Shown here: positions 44,293-54,292 of the stretch, one piece after another
Layout: each line of letters starts with the position of its first letter
How positions within the stretch are numbered: the stretch's first letter is position 1
From: Lachnospiraceae bacterium
Lineage (GTDB): Bacteria > Bacillota > Clostridia > Lachnospirales > Lachnospiraceae
Length of the DNA stretch: 64,000 nucleotides
Assembly: GCA_022792335.1 (NCBI GenBank)
Contig: JAAWAV010000036.1
Coordinates: 1-64,000, forward strand
Reading direction: 5' to 3'
Notes under the pieces: model-generated
Databases searched by the model: none
Told to the model about the DNA's origin: nothing
What the model saw: the letters and a program-made list of their open reading frames with translations, nothing else
Made by a program: the position numbers and the translations under genes

Positions 44293-45221
44293 AAACTCTC
44301 CTCCTCGCCGTTATCCTTTAACGACTTTGCCAATTCCTTAAGTTTCCGCAGACGATGGTTGACGCCGGATTTTCCTATGGGCGGAGTTAAGGAGTCACCT
44401 AACTCTTTTAAGGTTGCCTCCGGCTGCTCCAGCCTGGCTGCTGCAATCTCTCCCAGACGTTCCGGCAGCTTGTCAAGACCAATTTTGTCGCGTATATATA
44501 ATATATCACTCATCTGCCCTACGGCAGCAGATACCGTTTTATTGATGTTGGCCGTCTCACAGTTTACCTTCCGGTTGACGCTTCCTCTCATCTCTCTCAA
44601 AATGCGGATATTTTCTAACTCCATCAAAGCCAGGTTGGCCTCCATAATCCCAAGCACATCCACAATCTGATTTCCTTCTTTTATATAGAGCACGTCATAT
44701 CGTTTGCGCCGCACGATCTTCGCCTCGATGGCAAAAGCCCGGAGCAACTCTCTTAGCTGTTCTGCTTTTCCTGCGCTGTCACAGACAATCTCAAAATGGT
44801 AGGACTTCTGCGGATTGCTGATGGAACCGCCGGATAAAAAAGCCCCTCGGATAAAAGCCCGTTTACAGCAGGAGTTCTGTACCACCATACCATTGATAAA
44901 GTCCTGACGCTCCTCCGGATATCCATCCGCCCCAAGAAGCTTCACCGTCTGCAAAAACCGCCTGGCTTCCTCTCCCTCTATGTTGTAAAGAGAAACCCCT
45001 TCCTTCTCAGATACTGGCAGTTCAATCTGAAACGCTCGTTTTAAAAGAAGTCGGAACTTTTTTCCCACATCCGGATTTTCCATTCGCACCGTCAGCTTTT
45101 TTCCCTTTTCCAGAACCAGTCCGCACATACGAAAGATCGCCGCTGCTTCTGCAATCTGGCAGTGTCTGGCAGTGCTTGTCTGACGGGAAAGTTCCACCTT
45201 TACCTCTGAAGAAAAAGACAT
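44289..45221 (-). CDS. whiA: DNA-binding protein WhiA
   Basis: A 310-residue WhiA: an N-terminal LAGLIDADG-homing-endonuclease-like domain ('RAFIRGAFLSGGSISNPQKS' near residue 120) without nuclease function and a C-terminal HTH ('PEATLKELGDSLTPPIGKSG'). It influences cell division and chromosome segregation in Firmicutes and sporulation in Actinobacteria. ATG at 45221 follows GAGGTGG. First gene of whiA-crh-dnaE-pfkA with its own promoter. The usual upstream partners rapZ and yvcK/mgfK are absent. Confidence 0.95.
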   Translation of the reverse strand: MSFSSEVKVELSRQTSTARHCQIAEAAAIFRMCGLVLEKGKKLTVRMENPDVGKKFRLLLKRAFQIELPVSEKEGVSLYNIEGEEARRFLQTVKLLGADGYPEERQDFINGMVVQNSCCKRAFIRGAFLSGGSISNPQKSYHFEIVCDSAGKAEQLRELLRAFAIEAKIVRRKRYDVLYIKEGNQIVDVLGIMEANLALMELENIRILREMRGSVNRKVNCETANINKTVSAAVGQMSDILYIRDKIGLDKLPERLGEIAAARLEQPEATLKELGDSLTPPIGKSGVNHRLRKLKELAKSLKDNGEEESL

Positions 45222-45244
45222 GGGACCACCTCAAATCTCTTCCT

Positions 45245-45273
45245 GTTATATCATCATAAAGAGAGATTGTCAA
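45245..45273 (-). promoter_or_regulatory. Promoter of whiA-crh-(dnaE-pfkA)
   Basis: Consensus -35 TTGACA (45273-45268), 17-nt spacer, -10 TATAAC (45250-45245), located in the murB-whiA gap. Confidence 0.8.
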
Positions 45274-45299
45274 CCACGGACCCTCTCCATTTCCGGATT

Positions 45300-46220
45300 T
45301 CATCTCTCAAAGGGGGGATCAAATTCTCCCAAAAGCCGTACTTCCAGCTCCAGGGAAACGCCAAATTTTTGAAAAACCTGCCCCCGAACCTTCCGACAAA
45401 GCTCCAAAATTTCAGCCGCCGTAGCTCCTCCTCGATTGACAACAAAGCCACAGTGTTTCTCCGATACGCAAGCGCCTCCCACAGAACATCCCCGAAGGCC
45501 GGCATCCATAATCAATTTTCCTGCAAAATAACCTTCCGGTCGTTTAAAGGTGCTGCCTGCGCTAGGATATTCCAGAGGCTGCTTTTCTTTTCTTCTTGCC
45601 GCCAGGTCCTCAATTTTAGAGCGAATCTCCTCCCTGTCTCCCGGAGTCAGCAAAAGCTCCACTTCTGTCACAATATATTCCATGGGAAGGATACAGCTTT
45701 TCCTGTAACCCATCTGTAGCTCTGCATGGTCCAGCCGTTTCTCTTCCCCATCCTTTGTAAGCACAGTAGCCGCAGATACCACCTGCGCCATCTCCCCGCC
45801 ATAAGCTCCGGCGTTCATAACCATAGCGCCGCCAAGTGTTCCCGGTATTCCGGAAGCAAACTCCAGACCAGAAAGTCCTGCCTCACAGGCTTTCGCCGCT
45901 GTTTTGGAAAGGGTCGCTCCTGCTCCGACCAAAACCCGGTTTTCCCGAATGGTAATTTCCTCAAAGGCCCGGCTCATATGGATTACCACTCCTCGGTAGC
46001 CTTTATCACTGACCAGCAGGTTGCTTCCATTTCCCAAAATAAAGTAAGGCTTTCCCTGTTCCCTGCACAGACGGATAACAGCCGCCAGCTCTGAAGTGGT
46101 CTGCGGTGTCACGAAAACATCTGCCGGACCGCCTACCTGAAAGGTCGTGTGCCTCTTCATAGGTTCATCAAAACAGACATTATCTGATACTTCCCTCAAC
46201 CTGTCACAAAACAAATCCAT
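45300..46220 (-). CDS. murB: UDP-N-acetylenolpyruvoylglucosamine reductase
   Basis: A 306-residue FAD enzyme that reduces UDP-GlcNAc-enolpyruvate to UDP-MurNAc in peptidoglycan synthesis. FAD motifs 'YFILGNGSNLLVSDKG' near residue 65 and 'SGIPGTLGGAMVMNAGAYGG' near 120; catalytic Ser in 'PSAGSTFKRPEG' near 235. Type IIb, as in most Firmicutes. ATG at 46220 follows GGCGGG. It follows hprK by 99 nt. Confidence 0.96.
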   Translation of the reverse strand: MDLFCDRLREVSDNVCFDEPMKRHTTFQVGGPADVFVTPQTTSELAAVIRLCREQGKPYFILGNGSNLLVSDKGYRGVVIHMSRAFEEITIRENRVLVGAGATLSKTAAKACEAGLSGLEFASGIPGTLGGAMVMNAGAYGGEMAQVVSAATVLTKDGEEKRLDHAELQMGYRKSCILPMEYIVTEVELLLTPGDREEIRSKIEDLAARRKEKQPLEYPSAGSTFKRPEGYFAGKLIMDAGLRGCSVGGACVSEKHCGFVVNRGGATAAEILELCRKVRGQVFQKFGVSLELEVRLLGEFDPPFER

Positions 46221-46319
46221 CTCTTTCCCGCCTTTAATTCCTGTTTTTCTCGTCCTCTTTGGCAGTCTCTCCAGTGACACTCCCGTTCTCACCGATTCTT
46301 CCGTCGTCTCTTACCGTTC

Positions 46320-47270
46320 TCACTCGTCATCTCCGGTCTGTCCCCGCATCAGATTCCTCTGCACACGGTTGTAAAGCTCCTTAGCCGCATTATACCCCAT
46401 CTTCTTCTGACGGTAATTGACTGCGGCAGATTCCACAATGACAGCCAGATTCCGGCCCGGCCGAATGGGAATGTTATGGCACACAACCTTGATCCCAAGG
46501 AACTCCGCATACTGCTCATCCATCCCCAGCCTGTCGTATTCCTTATCCCTGTCCCAATCCTCCAGATTGATAACCAAGTCGATGCTCTGGGTATTCTTAA
46601 CACTCTCAGCGCCAAACAGAGCCTTCACATCCAGGATCCCGATTCCACGAAGTTCTATCATATGCCTTGTGATATCCGGCGCTGTCCCCACCAAAGTCAC
46701 GTCGCTGACCTTACTGATCTCCACCACGTCGTCGGTCACAAGACGATGGCCTCTTTTGATCAGTTCCAGAGCCGCCTCACTTTTTCCGATTCCGCTCTCA
46801 CCCATGATCAGCACCCCTTCGCCGAACACATCCACCAGTACGCCGTGAATACTGATACAGGGGGCAAGCTGTACCTTCAACCAGCGGATGATCTCCGCCA
46901 TCAAGTCAGAAGTCATCTTTGATGTAGAAAAAAGAGGAATGCCGTACTGGACTGCCAGCTCTCGGATATCCTCATCCGGCTTCAGATTTCTCGCATAGAC
47001 CAGACAAGGGATCTTATGCCGGAAAATCTCGCCGTATGTGTTCAGTTTCGCATCTCTGCACATGCTACAGGTATAGGCGTATTCTACGTTTCCAATGATC
47101 TGAACCCGCTCATGACTGAAATGATCAAAAAATCCGGCCAGTTGAAGCGCTGGTCTGTTAATGTCCGGATGGACAATCTTAATCTGTGAAATATCAATCT
47201 CCGGCGTCAGATTTTCAAGCTCCAACGTATCGATAAACTTCTTCAGCTTTACCACCGGTGTACTGTTCAT
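46320..47270 (-). CDS. hprK: HPr kinase/phosphorylase
   Basis: A 316-residue bifunctional enzyme that phosphorylates Ser46 of HPr and Crh in response to fructose-1,6-bisphosphate and removes it in response to phosphate. P-loop 'LIMGESGIGKSEAAL' near residue 155 and the signature 'GIGILDVKALFGAESV' near 205. N-terminal domain 'VVKLKKFIDTLELENLTPEI' is typical. ATG at 47270 follows GGAGG. Encoded with the Crh-like protein and pfkA, forming a local carbon-control cluster. Confidence 0.96.
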   Translation of the reverse strand: MNSTPVVKLKKFIDTLELENLTPEIDISQIKIVHPDINRPALQLAGFFDHFSHERVQIIGNVEYAYTCSMCRDAKLNTYGEIFRHKIPCLVYARNLKPDEDIRELAVQYGIPLFSTSKMTSDLMAEIIRWLKVQLAPCISIHGVLVDVFGEGVLIMGESGIGKSEAALELIKRGHRLVTDDVVEISKVSDVTLVGTAPDITRHMIELRGIGILDVKALFGAESVKNTQSIDLVINLEDWDRDKEYDRLGMDEQYAEFLGIKVVCHNIPIRPGRNLAVIVESAAVNYRQKKMGYNAAKELYNRVQRNLMRGQTGDDE

Positions 47271-47312
47271 ACGGCTCCTCCCTCTCCCAAAGACACCTTT
47301 GTTTCATACCTA

Positions 47313-47341
47313 ATACTATCACAGGAAGAAAACAAGCGCAA
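47313..47341 (-). promoter_or_regulatory. Promoter of hprK-murB
   Basis: -35 TTGCGC (47341-47336), 17-nt spacer, -10 TAGTAT (47318-47313) on the minus strand. Confidence 0.6.
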
Positions 47342-47463
47342 GTCCATTCCGTTTTCCTTCTATTTCCGCATTTTTTGTTACAGAACATTTCTTAAAGAAT
47401 CTCGCTTCCCTTCCGGACTGAAAACATGATTGTTTTTCCTGACTAAAAGTAACATTCGGGGAC

Positions 47464-49320
47464 TTAAGAACTGTTTTTATGGAAAAAGTTATAGACAGAC
47501 TCTGCTGCCTGTTCATTCATTTGAGGGATCGCCGAAAGCTCTTCTACCGTAGCGGCACGAAGTTTTTCCATGGTTCCAAACGTACGCATGAGCGCCTTTC
47601 TTCTGGTCGGACCAATCCCTTTTATATCCTCCAAAATGGAATGGACCTGGTCCTTTCCCCGAAGGCTTCTGTGATACTCGATGGCAAATCGATGGGCCTC
47701 ATCCTGGATTCTGGTCAGCAGCTTAAACCCCTCGCTTCTTCTGTCCAGAGGCAGCTCCCGTCCCTCAAAATAGAGGGCTCTGGTTCTATGGGCGTCGTCT
47801 TTCACCATACCGCAGACCGGAATCGTGAGGCCCAGTTTTTCAAGAACCTGTTTGGCTACAGAAACCTGCCCTTTTCCGCCGTCCATCATAAGAATATCCG
47901 GGAAACGATCAAAACTTCCCGTCTGGCGTATCCCTTCCTTTTCCTCTTTTCCGTGGAGGAACCTTCTGGTGAGCACCTCTTCCATGGACGCATAGTCGTT
48001 GGGACCCTCTACCGTCTGAATCCGGAATTTCCGATAATCCGTCCGTTTCGGGCGGCCGTTTTCATAGACGATCATGGAACCTACCGACTGAAAACCACTG
48101 ATATTGGAAATATCAAAGGCTTCCATCCGAACCAGACCGGAAAGTCCGAGGATCTCTTCCAGCTCCCGCACAGCGCCGACTGTCCGCTGTTCCTCTTTCT
48201 TTATTTTTTCCCTGTCCTGCTTTAATATTATGCTGGCATTTTTTTCCGCCATCTCCATGAGCCTGGCTTTCTCACCCTTCTTCGGCACATGGATCGTGAC
48301 CTTCTGACCTCGTTTTTCCGAAAGCCACTGCTCCAAAAGTCCCCGTTCACTCTCTTCCACATCGTGTTGAAGCATCAGCGCTTTTGGAATAAAAGGGGTC
48401 CCCGCATAAAACTGTTTGACAAAATTTGTCATCAGTCTCGCCGGGCCGTCTCCTTCCCCGATAACCAGATGAAAATTGTCCCTGCCGATGAGTTTTCCCT
48501 CCCGCATAAAAAAAATCTGCACCACTGCATCCGGTCCATCTGTCGCATAGGCGATGATGTCCCGGTCCTCCTGTCCGCTGTCAGTAATTTTCTGAGTCTG
48601 GGCAATCTTCTGTACGCTGAAGAGAAGTTCCCGCAAAGCGGCCGCCTCCTCAAACTCCAGCGCCTCCGCCGCCTCTTTCATGTCCCGTTCCAGTTTTTTT
48701 AAAATGGTCTCGTAATGTCCTCCCAGAAAGTCCAGCACCTGATGGATGGATTCCCGGTACTTCGCTTCGTCTATATATCCCTGGCAGGGTGCGTTGCACT
48801 GTTTGATGTGGTAGTTTAGACAGGGGCGTTCCTTCCCGATATCCTCCGGAAGCCGTCTGCGGCAGGTTCTGAGTTTATAGAGTCTGTGGATCAGACCGAT
48901 GCTGTCCTTCACTGCTCCCACGCTGGTATAAGGCCCAAAATAGCGGGACTTGTCCCGTTTCATATCTCTGGAAAGTAAAACCCTCGGGAACGCTTCTCCC
49001 ACTGTCACCTTGATGTAAGGATAACTCTTGTCGTCTTTTAGCATCGTATTGTAACGGGGCCTGTGCTCTTTGATCAGATTGCACTCCAGCACCAGAGCCT
49101 CCATCTCGGAGTCCGTTACAATATATTCAAAACGGGCAATCTTTGATACCATTTTATTAATTTTTGCCGTTTTTCCCCTGCTGCTTTGAAAATACTGTCG
49201 CACCCGGTTTTTTAAACTGATAGCCTTTCCCACATAAATGATCTCGTCTTTTTCGTCATGCATCAGATAGACTCCCGGTTTGCCGGGAAGTTTTTTCAGT
49301 TCCTCTTCGATATCAAACAA
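47464..49320 (-). CDS. uvrC: Excinuclease ABC subunit C
   Basis: A 618-residue UvrC making the dual incisions in nucleotide excision repair. GIY-YIG domain at the N-terminus ('[19 protein letters not shown]'), UVR motif near residue 205, RNase H-like 5' nuclease with 'DGGKGQ' near 500, and helix-hairpin-helix '[17 protein letters not shown]' at the C-terminus. The start is taken as TTG at 49320, 6 nt after AGGAGGGG; another TTG at 49347 opens a longer frame that contains that ribosome site. Confidence 0.95.
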   Translation of the reverse strand: MFDIEEELKKLPGKPGVYLMHDEKDEIIYVGKAISLKNRVRQYFQSSRGKTAKINKMVSKIARFEYIVTDSEMEALVLECNLIKEHRPRYNTMLKDDKSYPYIKVTVGEAFPRVLLSRDMKRDKSRYFGPYTSVGAVKDSIGLIHRLYKLRTCRRRLPEDIGKERPCLNYHIKQCNAPCQGYIDEAKYRESIHQVLDFLGGHYETILKKLERDMKEAAEALEFEEAAALRELLFSVQKIAQTQKITDSGQEDRDIIAYATDGPDAVVQIFFMREGKLIGRDNFHLVIGEGDGPARLMTNFVKQFYAGTPFIPKALMLQHDVEESERGLLEQWLSEKRGQKVTIHVPKKGEKARLMEMAEKNASIILKQDREKIKKEEQRTVGAVRELEEILGLSGLVRMEAFDISNISGFQSVGSMIVYENGRPKRTDYRKFRIQTVEGPNDYASMEEVLTRRFLHGKEEKEGIRQTGSFDRFPDILMMDGGKGQVSVAKQVLEKLGLTIPVCGMVKDDAHRTRALYFEGRELPLDRRSEGFKLLTRIQDEAHRFAIEYHRSLRGKDQVHSILEDIKGIGPTRRKALMRTFGTMEKLRAATVEELSAIPQMNEQAAESVYNFFHKNSS

Positions 49321-49355
49321 AGAAATCCCCTCCTCCAGAAATTCCAAACATCCTT

Positions 49356-49384
49356 ATTATACAATTCGCTTTCCGGCAAGTCAA
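49356..49384 (-). promoter_or_regulatory. Promoter of uvrC
   Basis: -35 TTGACT (49384-49379), 17-nt spacer, consensus -10 TATAAT (49361-49356), giving a short leader. Confidence 0.8.
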
Positions 49385-49549
49385 ATCCCCCAGAAGCTTT
49401 TCCATCCCCTCTCGTTCTCCTGTATCTCCTCACATCTGTTGAAAAACTTATGGAAGTAAACCGGCATTCATGATAAAGTAAAGCTATGAAACTCTGGCGC
49501 CTGGACAGGGCTAGTGGCGGAGAATATCCAGTACAAGGAGGTTTCATTG

Positions 49550-50134
49550 ATGACGGAACGGGAAAAAATGCTGGCTGGTCAGCTTTACGATTGCGGAGAC
49601 CCAGAGCTTCTAACCCAGTGGCACAAAGCCAAGAATCTAATCCGGATTTACAATCAGATTCCCTCCGAAGATCTCGAGGAAAAAACACGGATTTTGACAG
49701 AGCTTCTGGGCGGAAAGGGTTCCAATCTGTGGATTACGGCTCCATTTTTTGTAGATTATGGAAATAATATCTATTTTGGCAACAACTGCGAAGTGAATAT
49801 GAACTGCACCTTTTTAGATGATAATCAAATCGTCATCGGAGACAACGCCTTAATCGCTCCCAATGTACAAATCTATACGGCTTTTCATCCGACCAATGCC
49901 GCCGATCGGTTTGGCGCTCCCAAAAAAGACGGTTCTTTTGAATTTTGTAAAACACAGACGGCCCCCGTCGTCATCGGGAACAATGTCTGGATCGGAGGCG
50001 GATCCATTTTGCTGCCCGGCGTCACCGTCGGAGACAATGTTGTCATCGGTGCAGGAAGCATTGTCACAAAAGATATTCCAGATAATTGCGTCGCCTGTGG
50101 CAATCCGTGCAGGGTGATCCGGGAAAATCACTGA
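49550..50134 (+). CDS. Maltose/galactoside O-acetyltransferase-like (hexapeptide repeat)
   Basis: A 194-residue left-handed beta-helix acetyltransferase. The Mac domain 'TEREKMLAGQLYDCGDPELL' opens the protein, 'NIYFGNNCEVNMNCTFLDD' and 'VVIGNNVWIGGGSILLPGV' are hexapeptide turns, and the catalytic His is in 'QIYTAFHP' near residue 110. Members acetylate sugars with acetyl-CoA. ATG at 49550 follows AAGGAGG at 8 nt; the frame continues upstream to 49514. It is divergent from uvrC and convergent with ftsH. Confidence 0.9.
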   Translation: MTEREKMLAGQLYDCGDPELLTQWHKAKNLIRIYNQIPSEDLEEKTRILTELLGGKGSNLWITAPFFVDYGNNIYFGNNCEVNMNCTFLDDNQIVIGDNALIAPNVQIYTAFHPTNAADRFGAPKKDGSFEFCKTQTAPVVIGNNVWIGGGSILLPGVTVGDNVVIGAGSIVTKDIPDNCVACGNPCRVIRENH

Positions 50135-50141
50135 ATCTCTG

Positions 50142-50201
50142 AAAAAGATACAGACTGGCCGGGACGGCGAAGATGCCGTTCGGGCCAGTCTGTATCTTTT
50201 T
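50142..50201. terminator. Bidirectional terminator between the acetyltransferase gene and ftsH
   Basis: A perfect 19-bp stem (50142-50160 with 50183-50201) carries an inner ACGGC/GCCGT stem. It starts with A5 and ends with T6, so it can end transcription from both convergent genes; its edge touches the ftsH stop codon. Confidence 0.9.
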
Positions 50202-52237
50202 TATTTTCCATCTATTTCTTCATTTTCAGAAATCTGTTCAGCCCCTGTTTCCTCCGGTTGCGCTTCTTCCATTTCGGAACCGTTTTGTTCTGTCGGCTCT
50301 TCTGCTGTTTTGGAAGCATCTTCTTCCGTCTCCGGTTCTCCTTTGATCTCCCGGAAAATCTTCATAAACTCTGCTCCGGTAATGGTCTCCTGCTCAATCA
50401 GAAATGCTGCAATCTTATCCAGCGCTTCCCGGTTCTCCGAAAGGAGACGAACAGCCTCTTCATGAGCCTCTTCCAAAAGCCGCTTCACTTCGTTATCAAT
50501 CTCCGCCGCCGTCACATCAGAACAGTTTAAGACGGCCCGGCCGTCCAGATATTTGCTTTCCACAGACTCCAGTCCCATCAGTCCAAATTTTTCTGACATA
50601 CCATACTGGGTCACCATGGCTCTGGCCATGGAAGTCGCCCGCTCAATATCGTTGGACGCTCCCGTAGTCACCGTATCAAAGACCAGCTCCTCGGCCGCCC
50701 GCCCCCCCAGACACTGAGCCAGCAAAGCTTTAAGTTCCGCCTCTGTGTTGAGATACTTTTCTTCCTCCGGCACATTCATCACATAGCCCAAAGCTCCCAT
50801 GGTCCTGGGAACAATCGTAATCTTTTGAACCGGCTCAGAATCCTTTTGAAGCGCACTGACCAGCGCATGACCCACCTCATGATAGGACACGATCCGCCGC
50901 TCCTTCTCGCTCATAATCCGGTCTTTCTTTTCTTTGCCGACCAGGACTACTTCTACTGCCTCAAACAGATCCGACTGGCTCACCACCTTGCGCTTATGCT
51001 TCACGGCATTGATGGCGGCTTCATTGATCATATTCGCCAGGTCCGAGCCGACCGCCCCCGACGTGGCCAGGGCAATGGCCTCCAGATCCACCGAATCGTC
51101 CATCAGAACATCCTTGGAATGAACTTTTAAAATATTGACACGGCCTTTTAAGTCCGGTTTATCCACAATGATCCGCCGATCCAGACGGCCCGGCCTAAGA
51201 AGCGCCTTATCCAGAATCTCCGGACGGTTGGTGGCCGCCAGAATAAAAACTCCCTTGTTGGAATCAAAGCCGTCCATTTCAGAGAGAAGCTGATTTAAGG
51301 TCTGTTCTCGCTCGTCGTTGCCGCCGCCGTAGCGGGAATCACGGCTTTTTCCGATGGCGTCAATCTCATCGATAAATACAATACAGGGCGCGCTCTCCTG
51401 CGCTTTTTTGAACAGATCGCGGACACGGGAGGCGCCTACTCCCACAAACATCTCCACGAAATCCGAGCCGGACAGAGAAAAGAAGGGCACCTTGGCCTCG
51501 CCTGCCACTGCTTTCGCCAAAAGAGTTTTTCCTGTACCGGGAGGTCCCACCAGAAGCGCTCCCTTCGGAAGCTTCGCACCGATGGTGGAGTATCGCCCCG
51601 GATTATGCAGAAAATCCACAATCTCCTGAAGAGACTCCTTGGCCTCGTCCTCGCCCGCCACGTCTTTGAAAGAAACTCCTGTTTCCCTCTGGATATCGTA
51701 TTTTTTCGCGTTGCTCTTCCCGACGCCCATCATGCCGCCACCGCCGGCCCGCTGCATGATGAACATGATAAATACCCAAACCAGCACCACCGGCAGAATA
51801 TAAATCAGCAGAAAATCAAGCAGCGTAGAATTGGTATTCGGTTTCTTCCCATTTACCTCCACCTGATGTTCCAGAAGAAGCCCCGTCAGTTCCGGATCCT
51901 CCACCGGCACCGTATAAAAAGATTCTGTCTGAAGGTAATAAAAAGGGGAATCCTTGTCATCCTCTATGACAACGCCGGAGGCCGGAGTAAAGGTGATCTC
52001 ATCCTGCTTGATGACAACAGACTTCACCTTTCCATCCTTCACCATCTCCACAAATTCACTGTATGGCACTTCAGTCCTGGTCCCATCGGAAAGGAAGCTG
52101 CTCATCATAGAAACGCAAAGAAGGGTGACAACTGCCGCCACCACCAAAAGCAGAATCATCTGATTGTTTCTGCCGGGCTTTCCTCCGTTTCCATTGCCGT
52201 TCCCTTTCTGGTTCCGGTTCTGATTCGGATTGTCCAT
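50201..52237 (-). CDS. ftsH: ATP-dependent zinc metalloprotease FtsH
   Basis: A 678-residue membrane AAA+ protease. TM helices near residues 27-50 and 140-160; Walker A '[18 protein letters not shown]' near 233; Walker B '[11 protein letters not shown]'; second-region '[20 protein letters not shown]'; zinc site '[11 protein letters not shown]' near 450 (HExxH). The C-terminal tail is Glu-rich. It degrades membrane and regulatory proteins. ATG at 52237 with AAGGAG is preferred to ATG at 52255. Confidence 0.97.
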   Translation of the reverse strand: MDNPNQNRNQKGNGNGNGGKPGRNNQMILLLVVAAVVTLLCVSMMSSFLSDGTRTEVPYSEFVEMVKDGKVKSVVIKQDEITFTPASGVVIEDDKDSPFYYLQTESFYTVPVEDPELTGLLLEHQVEVNGKKPNTNSTLLDFLLIYILPVVLVWVFIMFIMQRAGGGGMMGVGKSNAKKYDIQRETGVSFKDVAGEDEAKESLQEIVDFLHNPGRYSTIGAKLPKGALLVGPPGTGKTLLAKAVAGEAKVPFFSLSGSDFVEMFVGVGASRVRDLFKKAQESAPCIVFIDEIDAIGKSRDSRYGGGNDEREQTLNQLLSEMDGFDSNKGVFILAATNRPEILDKALLRPGRLDRRIIVDKPDLKGRVNILKVHSKDVLMDDSVDLEAIALATSGAVGSDLANMINEAAINAVKHKRKVVSQSDLFEAVEVVLVGKEKKDRIMSEKERRIVSYHEVGHALVSALQKDSEPVQKITIVPRTMGALGYVMNVPEEEKYLNTEAELKALLAQCLGGRAAEELVFDTVTTGASNDIERATSMARAMVTQYGMSEKFGLMGLESVESKYLDGRAVLNCSDVTAAEIDNEVKRLLEEAHEEAVRLLSENREALDKIAAFLIEQETITGAEFMKIFREIKGEPETEEDASKTAEEPTEQNGSEMEEAQPEETGAEQISENEEIDGK

Positions 52238-52337
52238 AAAATTGTTCTCCTTCATTTAGTCATATGTCCAGCGCCAGACCTCAAACTTATTGTCTCTAGA
52301 ATCCCATTCTACGGGACTTTGCGCCGCTATCTTTACT

Positions 52338-52365
52338 ATTATAAAGCATTTCCGGAAGAAATCAA
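52338..52365 (-). promoter_or_regulatory. Promoter of ftsH
   Basis: -35 TTGATT (52365-52360), 16-nt spacer, consensus -10 TATAAT (52343-52338), about 100 nt before the ftsH start. Confidence 0.7.
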
Positions 52366-52596
52366 TATGTCCTCCGTGAAATATTTTTCACAAATATGAA
52401 GTATTTATAAATTTCCAAAAAACTCTGGTAATCTTTTTTTCACAGTTGTATACTATAGTTTGATTTTTTGCATTTTGCAGCGAGGTTGGAAATAAAACGG
52501 AACTTTGTTTCGCCTGGAACAAGACCGGTTTTCTTCTGTATTTTCTGCAAAAACATCCAAATTTAAAAACTTTTTTTATCATCAAGGAGGACAAGC
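52366..52596 (+). other. pyrG upstream region with a weak promoter
   Basis: This AT-rich stretch separates the ftsH promoter from pyrG. A TATACT -10 candidate lies at 52449-52454 with no good -35, leaving a leader of about 135 nt. An AAGGAGG ribosome site precedes the pyrG ATG. I see no run of G at the likely start of transcription and no clear terminator hairpin, so the reiterative-transcription attenuation known for B. subtilis pyrG is not evident. Confidence 0.4.
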
Positions 52597-54210
52597 ATGC
52601 CAGTAAAATATGTATTCGTCACCGGCGGTGTGGTGTCCGGCCTGGGAAAGGGCATCACAGCCGCTTCCCTCGGACGCCTGTTAAAAGCCAGAGGTTATCA
52701 TGTCACCATGCAGAAATTCGACCCTTATATCAACATTGACCCCGGTACCATGAACCCCATTCAGCATGGAGAAGTTTTTGTCACCGACGACGGTGCGGAA
52801 ACAGACCTGGATTTAGGACATTACGAACGGTTTATTGACGAAAATCTGACCAAAAACTCTAATGTCACCACCGGAAAAATTTACTGGTCCGTTCTCCACA
52901 AAGAGCGCCGCGGCGACTTTGGCGGAGGTACTGTACAAGTCATTCCCCACATTACCAACGAAATCAAAAATCGGTTTCACCGCAACTATTCGACCAAAGA
53001 TACGCAAATCGCCATCATCGAGGTAGGCGGCACTGTCGGTGACATCGAAAGCCAGCCCTTTCTGGAGGCAATTCGCCAGTTCCAGCACGATGTGGGACAC
53101 GAAAATGCCATTCTGATTCACGTCACTCTCATTCCTTATCTCAAAGCCTCCGGCGAATTAAAAACCAAACCCACACAGGCCAGCGTCAAAGAACTGCAGG
53201 GAATCGGTATCCAGCCCGACATCATCGTATGCCGTTCCGAATATCCCTTAGACAGCCAAATCCGTGCAAAAATTGCGCTCTTCTGTAATGTTCCTGCAAA
53301 CCATGTCCTCCAAAATCTGGATGTTGATATTTTATACGAAGCGCCTCTGGCCATGGAAAAGGAACATCTGGCTCAGGTCGTCTGTGACTGTCTGAATTTG
53401 AATTGCCCCAAGCCGGATCTTGATGATTGGAACGCCATGATCGACGCATGGAAACATCCGGAAAAAGAAGTAACCGTCGCGCTTGTGGGCAAATACATCC
53501 AGCTTCACGACGCCTATATCAGCGTTGTGGAAGCCCTGCGCCATGGAGGGGTCGCACATCGCGCCAGTGTTTCTATTAAATGGGTCGATTCTGAGACGAT
53601 AAATGAAAGAAATGTATCAGAAATTCTAGGAGATGTGTCCGGAATCCTGGTTCCCGGAGGCTTCGGAAGCCGGGGCATCGAGGGAAAAATCTGTGCCATC
53701 CAATATGCCAGAGAACATGATGTCCCGTTCCTCGGACTCTGCCTCGGTATGCAGCTTGCCATTGTGGAGTTTGCTCGGAACGTCATCGGTTATGCAGACG
53801 CCCACAGCATTGAGTTGGAACCTCTAACCGCCCATCCAGTTATCCATCTTATGCCGGAGCAGGATGGTATCGAAGATATCGGAGGCACTTTGCGCCTTGG
53901 AGCCTATCCCTGTATCCTGGACAAGACTTCCAAAGCTTACGCTCTTTATAAGACAGAAAAAATTCACGAGCGTCACCGTCACCGCTATGAGGTCAACAAT
54001 GATTTTCGGAAAGCCATGGAAAATCAGGGTTTGACGCTCTCTGGCCTTTCCCCTGACGGGCGGATCGTGGAAATGATCGAGCTAAAATCCCATCCCTGGT
54101 TCCTGGCCACCCAGGCCCATCCGGAGTTTAAATCCAGGCCCAACAAGCCTCATCCGCTGTTTCAGGGGTTTATCGGAGCAGCGCTGGACTATCATCCGCA
54201 ATACCCTTAA
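52597..54210 (+). CDS. pyrG: CTP synthase
   Basis: A 537-residue amidotransferase making CTP from UTP, ATP and glutamine. Synthase P-loop '[19 protein letters not shown]' at residues 8-26; '[19 protein letters not shown]' near 50; glutaminase Cys in '[12 protein letters not shown]' (Cys about residue 382) and the His-x-Glu '[11 protein letters not shown]' near 510. Length standard. ATG follows AAGGAGGACAAGC. Single-gene unit on the plus strand, convergent with the DUF1846 gene. Confidence 0.98.
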   Translation: MPVKYVFVTGGVVSGLGKGITAASLGRLLKARGYHVTMQKFDPYINIDPGTMNPIQHGEVFVTDDGAETDLDLGHYERFIDENLTKNSNVTTGKIYWSVLHKERRGDFGGGTVQVIPHITNEIKNRFHRNYSTKDTQIAIIEVGGTVGDIESQPFLEAIRQFQHDVGHENAILIHVTLIPYLKASGELKTKPTQASVKELQGIGIQPDIIVCRSEYPLDSQIRAKIALFCNVPANHVLQNLDVDILYEAPLAMEKEHLAQVVCDCLNLNCPKPDLDDWNAMIDAWKHPEKEVTVALVGKYIQLHDAYISVVEALRHGGVAHRASVSIKWVDSETINERNVSEILGDVSGILVPGGFGSRGIEGKICAIQYAREHDVPFLGLCLGMQLAIVEFARNVIGYADAHSIELEPLTAHPVIHLMPEQDGIEDIGGTLRLGAYPCILDKTSKAYALYKTEKIHERHRHRYEVNNDFRKAMENQGLTLSGLSPDGRIVEMIELKSHPWFLATQAHPEFKSRPNKPHPLFQGFIGAALDYHPQYP

Positions 54211-54245
54211 ACTTCCGGATCTGTCATTTTTTGTCTGATAGCGGG

Positions 54246-54292
54246 CAAAGCCCCGGACTGTACCTTCATACGTGGTACAGTCTGGAGCTTTG
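54246..54292. terminator. 19-bp hairpin spanning the DUF1846 stop codon
   Basis: Arms 54246-54264 and 54274-54292 pair over 19 positions with one G-U and one mismatch; the TGA stop of the DUF1846 gene lies in the 9-nt loop. It lies between convergent genes and lacks a long T-run on either side. Confidence 0.6.

Noticed and set aside
46283-46323. Two copies of CCGTTCTCAC 31 bp apart near the hprK stop
   Set aside because: Too short and only two copies; the second overlaps the hprK coding end. Probably chance.
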